A stretch of DNA of 5,770 bases from positions 1 to 5,770 of the forward strand of contig JAQRMT010000067.1 in the NCBI GenBank assembly GCA_028599035.1, read 5' to 3'. The position numbers were made by a program, and so were the translations under genes. The notes beneath the pieces are model-generated. The model had not been told where the DNA came from. It saw only the letters and a list, made by a program, of their open reading frames with translations, and made no database searches. Positions 1 through 5,770 of this stretch are shown here, one piece after another (position 1 is the stretch's first letter; the number at the start of each line of letters is the position of its first letter). The stretch comes from Gammaproteobacteria bacterium (GTDB lineage Bacteria; Pseudomonadota; Gammaproteobacteria; PS1; Pseudothioglobaceae).

Positions 1-797
1 TGGTGGCCAGCATTGGGCAGAAGCGCAATAGTATTTTTGGTAGTTTTGCCCCTGTAAATCAAGCGGGTAAACTTAAAAAAATACACTCTAATTCGCTAAC
101 TCTAAATATTAAGCCTTTGCCGGACGCACTCAGAATTTTTGGCAATTTTAGCCTGCAAGCCACCGTTGACAAGTTTCAAGTCAAGCAGGGCGATGCGGTT
201 AATTTAACCGTTAGCATCAAAGGCGAAGGCAACTTTGAGGATATTGAAGCCTTTAAAATTGAGATTAGCAACGCCACTATTTTTAGTGATGATGCAATAT
301 TTGACTATAAAAACTGGCAACAAAAATTTGCCATTGTTAGCGGGCAAAACTTTGTTATCCCCAGTTTGAAACTAGATTATTTTGACAAAATAACCCAAAC
401 CAAAAAAACCATCCATACCCAACCCATCAATATTCAAGTTGAGAAAAGCAATCTTATTGCCAAAACAACCATTGAAACCACCATAAAGCCTGACAATAAA
501 ACCCCTGTTAGCAGTGAATTAAAATATTATTACCTGCTATTGGGGCTGGTTATCGGCGCATTTATTGGTTTTTTTGGCGGCAAATTTAACCGCCAAAAAA
601 AACAAGATAAACGGCAAGATTTAATCAAACAAATCAAATCCAGTAAAGGTGACAAAGCCTTGTTTGATTTACTACTGCCGCTTAATTTGCGTGAACTTGA
701 GCCTATTTTGCAACAACTAGAGGCTAATCTTTATAAAGGTGAAACGCAAAAAATTAGTAAAAAAACAGCGATTAACCTTATCCAATCAGGCGATTGA
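1..797 (+). CDS. batD: BatD-like membrane protein, 3' part (5' end outside window)
   Basis: C-terminal 264 residues of a probable BatD (oxygen-tolerance family) protein. The reading frame is open to the left edge. A GTG at base 3 is unlikely to be the true start, because BatD proteins usually have about 400-600 residues with a signal peptide, and the visible part begins mid-domain. Numbering from base 3, a stretch ending in SLTLNIKPLP (31-40) resembles the end of one Ig-like repeat. A second repeat follows, with VKQGDAVNLTV (60-70) and GEGN (74-77), then an IPSLKLDYFD strand (119-128). One hydrophobic segment lies at about 175-193 (YYYLLLGLVIGAFIGFFGG), followed by a basic K/R/Q-rich stretch and a short, probably cytoplasmic, helical tail containing LEANLY. 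The topology is periplasmic beta-domains on a single anchor. BatD normally sits with BatA/BatB von Willebrand proteins and a MoxR ATPase, which would lie to the left. The family's biochemical role is poorly defined. The call rests on fold-like motifs and topology rather than catalytic residues. Confidence 0.82.
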   Translation, partial: VASIGQKRNSIFGSFAPVNQAGKLKKIHSNSLTLNIKPLPDALRIFGNFSLQATVDKFQVKQGDAVNLTVSIKGEGNFEDIEAFKIEISNATIFSDDAIFDYKNWQQKFAIVSGQNFVIPSLKLDYFDKITQTKKTIHTQPINIQVEKSNLIAKTTIETTIKPDNKTPVSSELKYYYLLLGLVIGAFIGFFGGKFNRQKKQDKRQDLIKQIKSSKGDKALFDLLLPLNLRELEPILQQLEANLYKGETQKISKKTAINLIQSGD

Positions 798-807
798 ACT
801 TTGCACC

Positions 808-816
808 TGCTATAAT
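808..816 (+). promoter_or_regulatory. Extended -10 promoter for selD-mnmH
   Basis: The gap between batD and selD contains TGCTATAAT: a perfect sigma-70 -10 hexamer (811-816) preceded by the TGN extended -10 element (808-810). No good -35 hexamer lies 16-18 bases upstream; the bases there are the end of batD. This is typical of extended -10 promoters. Transcription would start near base 824, giving a leader of only about 22 bases before the selD ATG at 846. This predicts that selD-mnmH is transcribed independently of batD. The element is seen directly; its activity is inferred. Confidence 0.65.
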
Positions 817-845
817 GCCCGTCATTACTTCTTATCGATATTATT

Positions 846-1877
846 ATGATTAAATTAACTGAATATAGTCATGGGCAGGGCTGTGGCTGCAAAATATCGC
901 CCAAAGTCCTAGATACCATACTGAAATCATCTGTGGAAGAATTTCACGATGTCAACTTATTGGTAGGCAATCATTCCCGCGATGATGCTGCCGTGTATGA
1001 TTTAGGCAATGGTGAGGCGATTATTAGCACCACCGATTTTTTTATGCCAATTGTAGATGACCCAGCCACTTTCGGGCGTATCGCAGCGACGAATGCGATT
1101 AGCGATGTGTATGCCATGGGGGGTATACCCTTGATGGCAATTGCGATTTTTGGCTGGCCGTTGGATAAACTCCCCCCTGAAATTGGACAACAAGTGATTG
1201 CAGGTGGTCGTCAAGTTTGTGCTGATGCGGGTATTAGTTTGGCAGGTGGGCACAGTATTGACGCGCCTGAGCCAATTTTTGGCTTGGCAGTAACGGGCAA
1301 AGTGTCAATTAAACACCTAAAAGAAAATTCTACTGCTAAGGTAGGGGACAAGATATACCTTACTAAGCCCTTGGGCATTGGTATCTTAACCACTGCACAA
1401 AAGCAAAAGAAAATAACACCCGAAGATGAAAAATGCGCCATCAGCACCATGTGTCAACTGAATGATATTGGCAGTAAAATTGCAAAAATTAGCGGCGTTA
1501 ATGCCATTACCGATGTGACTGGATTTGGTTTGGGTGGGCATTTATCGGAAGTCTGCTTAGGTTCCAAAGTTTCAGCAGTGATTGATTATCATAAAATACC
1601 CATTTTGCCCAACATCAAAAGTTACCTAGCCAATGGCTGCTCCCCTGGCGGTGCACAACGCAACTTTGACAGTTATGGTCATCATTTAAGCGTGATGAGT
1701 AATGAAGTACAATCCATTGTCTGCGACCCCCAAACCAGCGGCGGCTTATTGATAATGGTCTCCAATAGTGCCGAACCTGAATTACAACAAACAATGCGGC
1801 AGTCAGGTTTTGTATTAGAGCCAATTGGTGAAATAGTTGCCAACACCCACCACCCCCTAATACAAATCAATGCCTAA
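846..1877 (+). CDS. selD: Selenide, water dikinase (selenophosphate synthetase)
   Basis: SelD makes monoselenophosphate from selenide and ATP, releasing AMP and phosphate; this is the selenium donor for tRNA and selenoprotein modification. The 343-residue protein aligns along its whole length with E. coli SelD, offset by four residues at the N-terminus. The catalytic loop HGQGCGCK gives Cys13 and Lys16 (E. coli Cys17 and Lys20). The Cys13 codon is TGT, so this is the cysteine form and not a UGA-encoded selenocysteine form. Metal/ATP aspartates are present at D47 (RDDAAVYDLG), D64 (STTDFFMP), D87 (ATNAISD) and D223 (TDVTGFGL). The AIRS-type signatures GGHSIDAPEPIFGLAVTG (134-151) and CDPQTSGG (293-300) are intact. 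The ATG at 846 is the natural start, although no clear Shine-Dalgarno precedes it. The stop lies inside the start of mnmH, so the two form an operon. Cytoplasmic and apparently functional. Confidence 0.98.
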   Translation: MIKLTEYSHGQGCGCKISPKVLDTILKSSVEEFHDVNLLVGNHSRDDAAVYDLGNGEAIISTTDFFMPIVDDPATFGRIAATNAISDVYAMGGIPLMAIAIFGWPLDKLPPEIGQQVIAGGRQVCADAGISLAGGHSIDAPEPIFGLAVTGKVSIKHLKENSTAKVGDKIYLTKPLGIGILTTAQKQKKITPEDEKCAISTMCQLNDIGSKIAKISGVNAITDVTGFGLGGHLSEVCLGSKVSAVIDYHKIPILPNIKSYLANGCSPGGAQRNFDSYGHHLSVMSNEVQSIVCDPQTSGGLLIMVSNSAEPELQQTMRQSGFVLEPIGEIVANTHHPLIQINA

Positions 1878-2967
1878 CCTGACACAAATCAGCGATTTTA
1901 CTCATTTGTTTGTCAGCAATACGCCATTGATAGACACCAGAGCACCCATTGAATTTGCGCAAGGTGCTTTCCCCCACGCACAAAATCTTGTGCTGATGAG
2001 CGACGAAGAACGCCGTTTAATCGGTACTTGCTACAAACGCCAAGGACAAGAAAAAGCCATTGCGCTTGGACACAAATTGGTGCAAGGTGATATTAAAGAA
2101 AAACGCATAACAGCGTGGCTTGATTTTATTAAACACAACCCAGATGGCGCACTTTATTGCTTTCGTGGCGGTTTGCGTAGTCAAATCAGTCAACAATGGA
2201 TTTATGAAGTTTCAAATACTAACTATCCTCGCATTAAAGGCGGATACAAAGCACTCCGTCGCTTTCTAATCGACGAAACCAACAGAATAATGCATAACAT
2301 GACTCCGATTGTTATTGGCGGGAAAACGGGCTGTGGTAAAACGCTATTACTTGATCAAATCACTCATAAAATCGACTTGGAAGGTTTGGCAAACCACCGA
2401 GGTTCAGCTTTTGGCAATACCACTACGAGCCAACCCACGCAGATTGACTTTGAGAACGCCTTGGCAATTCAGTTAATTAAGCGCCAGAAAAACACATGCC
2501 TAATATTTGAAGATGAAGGCTCAAATATTGGCACAGTACACATTCCTGATTGTATTCAAACTAAAGTTAAACAAGCCGACTTGGTTTTACTTGAGGCTAG
2601 CATTGAAGAGCGTCTTATTGTTAGCATGAATGCCTATGTTATTAATATGCATAGAGATTTTATCGCACAAGACAGGGTTAATGGCTTTGATCATTTTTCT
2701 AATTATTGGTTAAGAAGTCTGGAAAAAATCCAAAAACGCTTAGGATTAGAGCGTTATAAAGCTTTACTTAAAATGCTCAATAATGCACTTTCATATTACC
2801 AACAACAAGGTGATTCGTCTCATTTTTACCCAGTAGTAGAGACATTACTGGTGGATTATTACGACCCAATGTATAACTATCAAATTCACAAGAAAATGGA
2901 CAGAGTAGTATTTAAAGGTAATGCAAATGAAGTGTTAGCTTATCTAAAAAGCAAAAATCCCTGCTAG
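1870..2967 (+). CDS. mnmH: tRNA 2-selenouridine synthase (SelU/YbbB)
   Basis: MnmH replaces the sulfur of 2-thiouridine with selenium at wobble position 34 of the Lys, Glu and Gln tRNAs, by way of an S-geranylated intermediate, using SelD-made selenophosphate. The 365-residue protein has the family's usual length and order. An N-terminal rhodanese domain (about 10-130) begins with PLIDTRAPIEF (19-29) and carries the active-site Cys97 in YCFRGGLRS. A P-loop domain follows, with Walker A GGKTGCGKT (150-158), the family signature LEGLANHRGSAFG (170-182) and an acidic FEDEGSNIG (213-221) resembling Walker B. The C-terminus keeps the conserved YYDPMYNYQ (330-338). The start ATG overlaps the selD end by 8 bases in another frame and has no Shine-Dalgarno, which suggests translational coupling to selD. 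No domain is missing. Its presence implies the selenouridine trait. Whether the organism also makes selenocysteine proteins (selA, selB, selC) cannot be told from this window. Confidence 0.97.
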   Translation: MPNLTQISDFTHLFVSNTPLIDTRAPIEFAQGAFPHAQNLVLMSDEERRLIGTCYKRQGQEKAIALGHKLVQGDIKEKRITAWLDFIKHNPDGALYCFRGGLRSQISQQWIYEVSNTNYPRIKGGYKALRRFLIDETNRIMHNMTPIVIGGKTGCGKTLLLDQITHKIDLEGLANHRGSAFGNTTTSQPTQIDFENALAIQLIKRQKNTCLIFEDEGSNIGTVHIPDCIQTKVKQADLVLLEASIEERLIVSMNAYVINMHRDFIAQDRVNGFDHFSNYWLRSLEKIQKRLGLERYKALLKMLNNALSYYQQQGDSSHFYPVVETLLVDYYDPMYNYQIHKKMDRVVFKGNANEVLAYLKSKNPC

Positions 2968-2982
2968 CGAACATAAAGAACA

Positions 2983-3246
2983 TTAGTTTCTTGAGGTGAT
3001 TTTAATATCAGTAATCGGCATGGCACGACAGGCTAAGATTTCCCCTTGAGAAAGTGGCACCAAAGAGTCTTTATGCATAACATCACCAGATAAAAGTTGT
3101 AATATGCAGCTGCCGCAATGCCCTTGACGGCACGAGTGGTTAATGAGTATATTGTGTTGCTCAAGCTCAGAAAGAATGGAGTGCTCGCCGTAGACATATA
3201 ATGACTCGGTTTTACCGTTGATATTATTAACTTCAATTTTAAACAC
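2983..3246 (-). CDS. yfaE: YfaE-like 2Fe-2S ferredoxin for ribonucleotide reductase maintenance
   Basis: An 87-residue plant-type ferredoxin, close to the 84 residues of E. coli YfaE. The four cluster cysteines are C39, C44, C47 (CRQGHCGSC) and C73 (ILACRA), spaced C-X4-C-X2-C-X25-C. YfaE supplies electrons to build or rebuild the diferric-tyrosyl radical cofactor of NrdB; position directly after nrdB supports that role here. The start is GTG at 3244-3246. It is the only sensible one, since the same frame meets the nrdB stop codon two codons earlier. No Shine-Dalgarno is visible, so translation probably relies on ribosomes finishing nrdB, whose stop is 6 bases upstream. The stop lies 15 bases from that of convergent mnmH. 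Residue-level similarity to YfaE (SCRQGHCGSC, LSQGEILACRA) favours this over a generic ferredoxin. Confidence 0.93.
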   Translation of the reverse strand: MFKIEVNNINGKTESLYVYGEHSILSELEQHNILINHSCRQGHCGSCILQLLSGDVMHKDSLVPLSQGEILACRAMPITDIKITSRN

Positions 3247-3252
3247 GCACTG

Positions 3253-4389
3253 CTAGAGTTTAAAATCACCAAAATCGCTATCATTAACCTCTAGAGTGTT
3301 GTCAATGGCACTGACTAAATACGAGGTAATTTCTGTTTCTTGTGGGGCAACTTGCACATTGTCAGAATCTAGCCAATGGTTAATCCAAGGCAGGGGATTG
3401 GTGCATTCATCAAATATAGGGGTTAAATTTAAAGCCCTCATGCGCACATTAGTGATGTATTCCAAGTATTGTTTCAAAATTTCTGCGTTTAAGCCAATCA
3501 TTGAGCCATCACGGAATAAATATTCTGCCCAGTCTTTTTCTTGCTCACAAGCTTCTCTGAACATAGTAATAACTTCACCCTCACACTCTTTGGCGATTTT
3601 CTGCATATCAGGGTCATCCTTGCCCTCACGCATCAAATTAAGCATATGCTGAGTGCCTGTGAGGTGTAGCGCCTCATCACGGGCAATCATTTTGATAATC
3701 TTGGCATTACCCTCCATTACTTTGCGCTCGGCAAAGGCAAATGAACAGGCAAAGCTCACATAAAAGCGCACTGCTTCAAGGATATTGACTGACATAATAG
3801 TAAGGTAAAGCTGTCTTTTTAAGCAGTATAGGTCAATGCTAACTTCGGTTTCTTGAATAATGGCTTTGCCTGTACCATGTAATAAATAAGCTTGAGTGCA
3901 TTTAATCAGTTCATCATAGTGTTTGGATACACTTTCAGCACGCCGGATGATTTCATCGGTTTTCATAATATCGTCAAATACCACGCCTGGCTCGTTCACA
4001 ATGGCGCGAATAATGTGAGTGTAAGAGCGGGAATGAATGGTTTCAGAAAAAGACCAAGTTTCAATCCAGTTTTCTAATTCTGGCAGAGAAACAATCGGTA
4101 AAAAAGCAATATTAGGGCTTCTGCCTTGCACGGAATCGAGCAAAATTTGGTATTGCAGGTTAGAGATAAAGATGTGTTTTTCATTCGGCAATAGTTTGGC
4201 AAAATCTATTTTATCTTTACTTACATCAATTTCTTCAGGTCGCCAAAAGAAGGACAGCTGCTTTTCTGTCAATTTTTCGAACATTTCAAACTTCTGTTTA
4301 TCAAAACGCGCCACATTCACCGTATGACCAAAAAACATTGGTTCAGTTAATGTGTCGCTCACTTCTTTGGTAAAAATACTATAGGACAT
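3253..4389 (-). CDS. nrdB: Class Ia ribonucleotide reductase, beta subunit (radical-generating)
   Basis: NrdB holds the dinuclear iron centre and stable tyrosyl radical that start reduction of ribonucleoside diphosphates in NrdA, the committed step of dNTP synthesis. The 378-residue protein aligns throughout with E. coli NrdB (376). All iron ligands are present: D85, E116, H119, E205, E239 and H242. The radical tyrosine is Y123 (HSRSYTHII). The radical-transfer residues W49 (SFFWRPEE) and Y357 in the flexible C-terminal tail (ITSYLV) are also kept, as is the extreme C-terminus ending DFKL that docks on NrdA. The subunit therefore looks fully active. The ATG at 4387-4389 has a strong Shine-Dalgarno AAGGAG five bases upstream. 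The start lies within the end of the upstream res gene (11-base overlap), and the ferredoxin follows 6 bases after the stop. nrdA, usually directly upstream, is not in the window. Confidence 0.98.
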   Translation of the reverse strand: MSYSIFTKEVSDTLTEPMFFGHTVNVARFDKQKFEMFEKLTEKQLSFFWRPEEIDVSKDKIDFAKLLPNEKHIFISNLQYQILLDSVQGRSPNIAFLPIVSLPELENWIETWSFSETIHSRSYTHIIRAIVNEPGVVFDDIMKTDEIIRRAESVSKHYDELIKCTQAYLLHGTGKAIIQETEVSIDLYCLKRQLYLTIMSVNILEAVRFYVSFACSFAFAERKVMEGNAKIIKMIARDEALHLTGTQHMLNLMREGKDDPDMQKIAKECEGEVITMFREACEQEKDWAEYLFRDGSMIGLNAEILKQYLEYITNVRMRALNLTPIFDECTNPLPWINHWLDSDNVQVAPQETEITSYLVSAIDNTLEVNDSDFGDFKL

Positions 4390-5770
4390 ATTTACTCCTT
4401 AATTCTTTTTTAAATTCGTTTTCATTGCTGTGATTATAAAATTCTAAGCCAATAATTTTGTATTCATCGTTGTTATAAGTCGTTGTGCTATTCACGCCAG
4501 TTAAAGCTTTGTAATTTTGTTCAATTTCCAATAAAAAATCTTCTTTCCATTTATCTACTTGTTGTAGGTGCTTACTTTTTGGCTCTATGAAAAATTGATA
4601 ATGGCATTGACTATTTTTATTTTGACTAAGTAATACAAAATCAGGTTCAAACCTTCTACCTTGTGCAAAATCATACAAGGCAAAATGTCGCTCATTTCTG
4701 ATTAAATACACATTTTTATAATCCTTGTTTATATCGTCAATAATCGTATGAATAAGCTCAATTAGTTTTTCTTCTTCACTGGTGCCATAAAACTTTTCAA
4801 ATACAAACCAATCGTGGGTTATTTCTTGTATTTGTTTTCCTTGGTCTTTAGGAACTAGTAAAGTCTTTTCTGTAAATACACTTTCAGCAGAAAAAGGATA
4901 AAAATATTTAGTGCCTTCAAATTCAATAATATTGCCTTTGATTTCATTTTCTAATGTATTTAAAAAGGATATTGCTATAGCTAATTTTTGTTTAGAAGTT
5001 AATTGGGAGGCGTCACCTTGGATGTCAATTTCAAATTTTCCTAAATAATTTTCACCTAAAAATTCATTGATAGATTGTAAGTTTTCAAAAGGTTTTTTAA
5101 GGTTATTAAAAGTAAATTTATCGAATTTTAATAGTGCATTTTTAATGATATTTTGCCCTAGTAATTCTATTAAATTATAAGACTTATTTTTTTTAGTTTC
5201 TTGTTTTTCGTTATCATCAAAAACCTCACTTAAACTGCCTTTGCCACTTGCCAACTCGTAATAAAAGTTTGTTTTAGCAATACCAAAATCAGCTATATTT
5301 TTAACATAATTGTATTGTTTCTTTACTTGTTTATTTTTAAAAATAAACTTGTTTTTAAAGTTACTACTTTTTTTAATTTCTGGCTTTAATTTTAATGTTA
5401 ATTTTATTGGTTGTTCCCCTTCACTTTCCAATAAACCCTGCTCTATTAACGCTCTTTGTATTTCATTGATATATCTAACCTCGTTTTCGCTATGAAAATA
5501 CAACTCCTCCAAGATTCTTAATTCATTGTTAATATCATCATCAAACTTGCGTATATACGGATTATCATTAGTGTTTATTTTAAAAGCGCAGTATCTTGCT
5601 CCTCGTCCAATAAGTTGCGCCTCACTGACGGTTTTTTTACCAACTTTCTCTTTATTGCTACCGCCTGTATTTTGACCATCATACAGCCTAACAATATCAA
5701 ACAAATTTAAAACATCCCAACCCTCATTGAGTTTATCAACGGTAAATATCGCTCTAATGCTATTGTTTTT
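4379..5770 (-). CDS. res: Type III restriction endonuclease subunit Res, C-terminal half (N-terminus outside window)
   Basis: Res is the ATP-dependent translocase and nuclease of type III restriction-modification; it works only in complex with the Mod methyltransferase. The frame is open to the right edge. The first in-window start-like codon (TTG at 5702-5704) is internal, because the upstream codons continue a helicase motif. The visible 463 residues contain SF2 helicase motif V (AIFTVDKLNEGWDV, fragment residues 7-20) and motif VI (EAQLIGRGARY, 50-60). A long, lysine- and asparagine-rich, AT-rich middle follows. Near the C-terminus is a PD-(D/E)XK nuclease core: EPDFVLL with catalytic D377, then FIEPK with E396 and K398. 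Family members have roughly 900-1000 residues, so about half is missing to the right, including Walker A/B. The end is intact and nuclease residues are kept, so it could be active. Hand-counted GC is about 29% against about 40% in nrdB, suggesting horizontal acquisition. Its mod partner would be expected further right. Confidence 0.93.
   Translation of the reverse strand, partial: KNNSIRAIFTVDKLNEGWDVLNLFDIVRLYDGQNTGGSNKEKVGKKTVSEAQLIGRGARYCAFKINTNDNPYIRKFDDDINNELRILEELYFHSENEVRYINEIQRALIEQGLLESEGEQPIKLTLKLKPEIKKSSNFKNKFIFKNKQVKKQYNYVKNIADFGIAKTNFYYELASGKGSLSEVFDDNEKQETKKNKSYNLIELLGQNIIKNALLKFDKFTFNNLKKPFENLQSINEFLGENYLGKFEIDIQGDASQLTSKQKLAIAISFLNTLENEIKGNIIEFEGTKYFYPFSAESVFTEKTLLVPKDQGKQIQEITHDWFVFEKFYGTSEEEKLIELIHTIIDDINKDYKNVYLIRNERHFALYDFAQGRRFEPDFVLLSQNKNSQCHYQFFIEPKSKHLQQVDKWKEDFLLEIEQNYKALTGVNSTTTYNNDEYKIIGLEFYNHSNENEFKKELRSKYVL
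4395..4400 (-). promoter_or_regulatory. nrdB ribosome binding site, inside the res coding end
   Basis: On the minus strand AAGGAG is followed by TAAAT and then the nrdB ATG. This is a near-ideal Shine-Dalgarno with five-base spacing, and it fixes the nrdB start. It lies wholly within the last codons of the upstream restriction gene, where it encodes part of ELRSK, so ribosomes finishing res pass over it. It is by far the best ribosome binding site seen in the window. Confidence 0.85.

Noticed and set aside
3..5. GTG as a true start of the batD-like gene
   Set aside because: The frame is open to the window edge, the protein begins in the middle of an Ig-like domain, and it lacks a signal peptide.
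876..892. Possible selenocysteine codon in the SelD active-site loop
   Set aside because: The catalytic position is encoded by TGT and the neighbouring cysteine by TGC; there is no in-frame TGA.
1002..1870. Open frames on the minus strand opposite selD
   Set aside because: selD is intact and conserved over the whole stretch. The opposing frames overlap each other and show no family features.
2976..2992. Inverted repeat AAGAAC-ATTA-GTTTCTT between the convergent genes, considered as a bidirectional terminator
   Set aside because: The stem is only about five A/T-rich pairs plus one C-G pair with a bulge, and no T-tract follows. It is too weak to call.
3296..4327. Open frames on the plus strand opposite nrdB
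   Set aside because: They are antisense shadows of a fully conserved nrdB, with no recognisable protein motifs.
4433..4438. TATAAT on the minus strand about 44 bases upstream of the nrdB start, considered as an internal nrdB promoter
   Set aside because: It has no extended -10 TG and no acceptable -35 at 16-18 bases, and it lies in very AT-rich coding sequence where such hexamers arise by chance.
5702..5704. TTG as a start of a short 441-residue restriction-like gene
   Set aside because: The 22 codons upstream to the window edge encode SF2 helicase motif V in the same frame, so the gene continues to the right.

Overview
The window holds six protein-coding genes in two convergent groups and looks chromosomal. 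Proteins resembling E. coli SelD, MnmH (SelU), NrdB and YfaE almost end to end point to a gammaproteobacterium. The DNA is AT-rich: by my hand count about 40% GC in nrdB and about 29% in the restriction gene. A low-GC marine or symbiotic sulfur-oxidiser-type gammaproteobacterium would fit, but nothing here proves the genus.

Plus strand, 1-2967: the 3' part of a batD-like gene (membrane-anchored, Ig-like periplasmic protein) enters from the left edge. After a 48-base gap containing an extended -10 promoter comes selD (selenophosphate synthetase), which overlaps mnmH (tRNA 2-selenouridine synthase) by 8 bases. SelD makes selenophosphate and MnmH uses it to convert 2-thiouridine to 2-selenouridine at the wobble position of tRNAs. 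The pair forms a compact selenium-utilisation operon.

Minus strand, 5770-2983, read right to left: the C-terminal half of a type III restriction endonuclease subunit (Res) enters from the right edge. It overlaps nrdB by 11 bases. nrdB (class Ia ribonucleotide reductase radical subunit) is followed almost immediately by a YfaE-like 2Fe-2S ferredoxin. The nrdB-ferredoxin pair is the normal enzyme plus its cofactor-maintenance partner. The place usually held by nrdA, directly upstream of nrdB, is occupied by res.

The two groups converge with only 15 bases between the mnmH and ferredoxin stop codons, and no convincing terminator is visible there. I see no CRISPR, tRNA, rRNA, insertion sequence or large repeat, and no intergenic stretch longer than 48 bases. 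Every open frame belongs to a recognisable family, and I see no evidence of an undescribed system. The most notable point is the tight joining of a compositionally distinct restriction gene to an essential nucleotide-metabolism gene.
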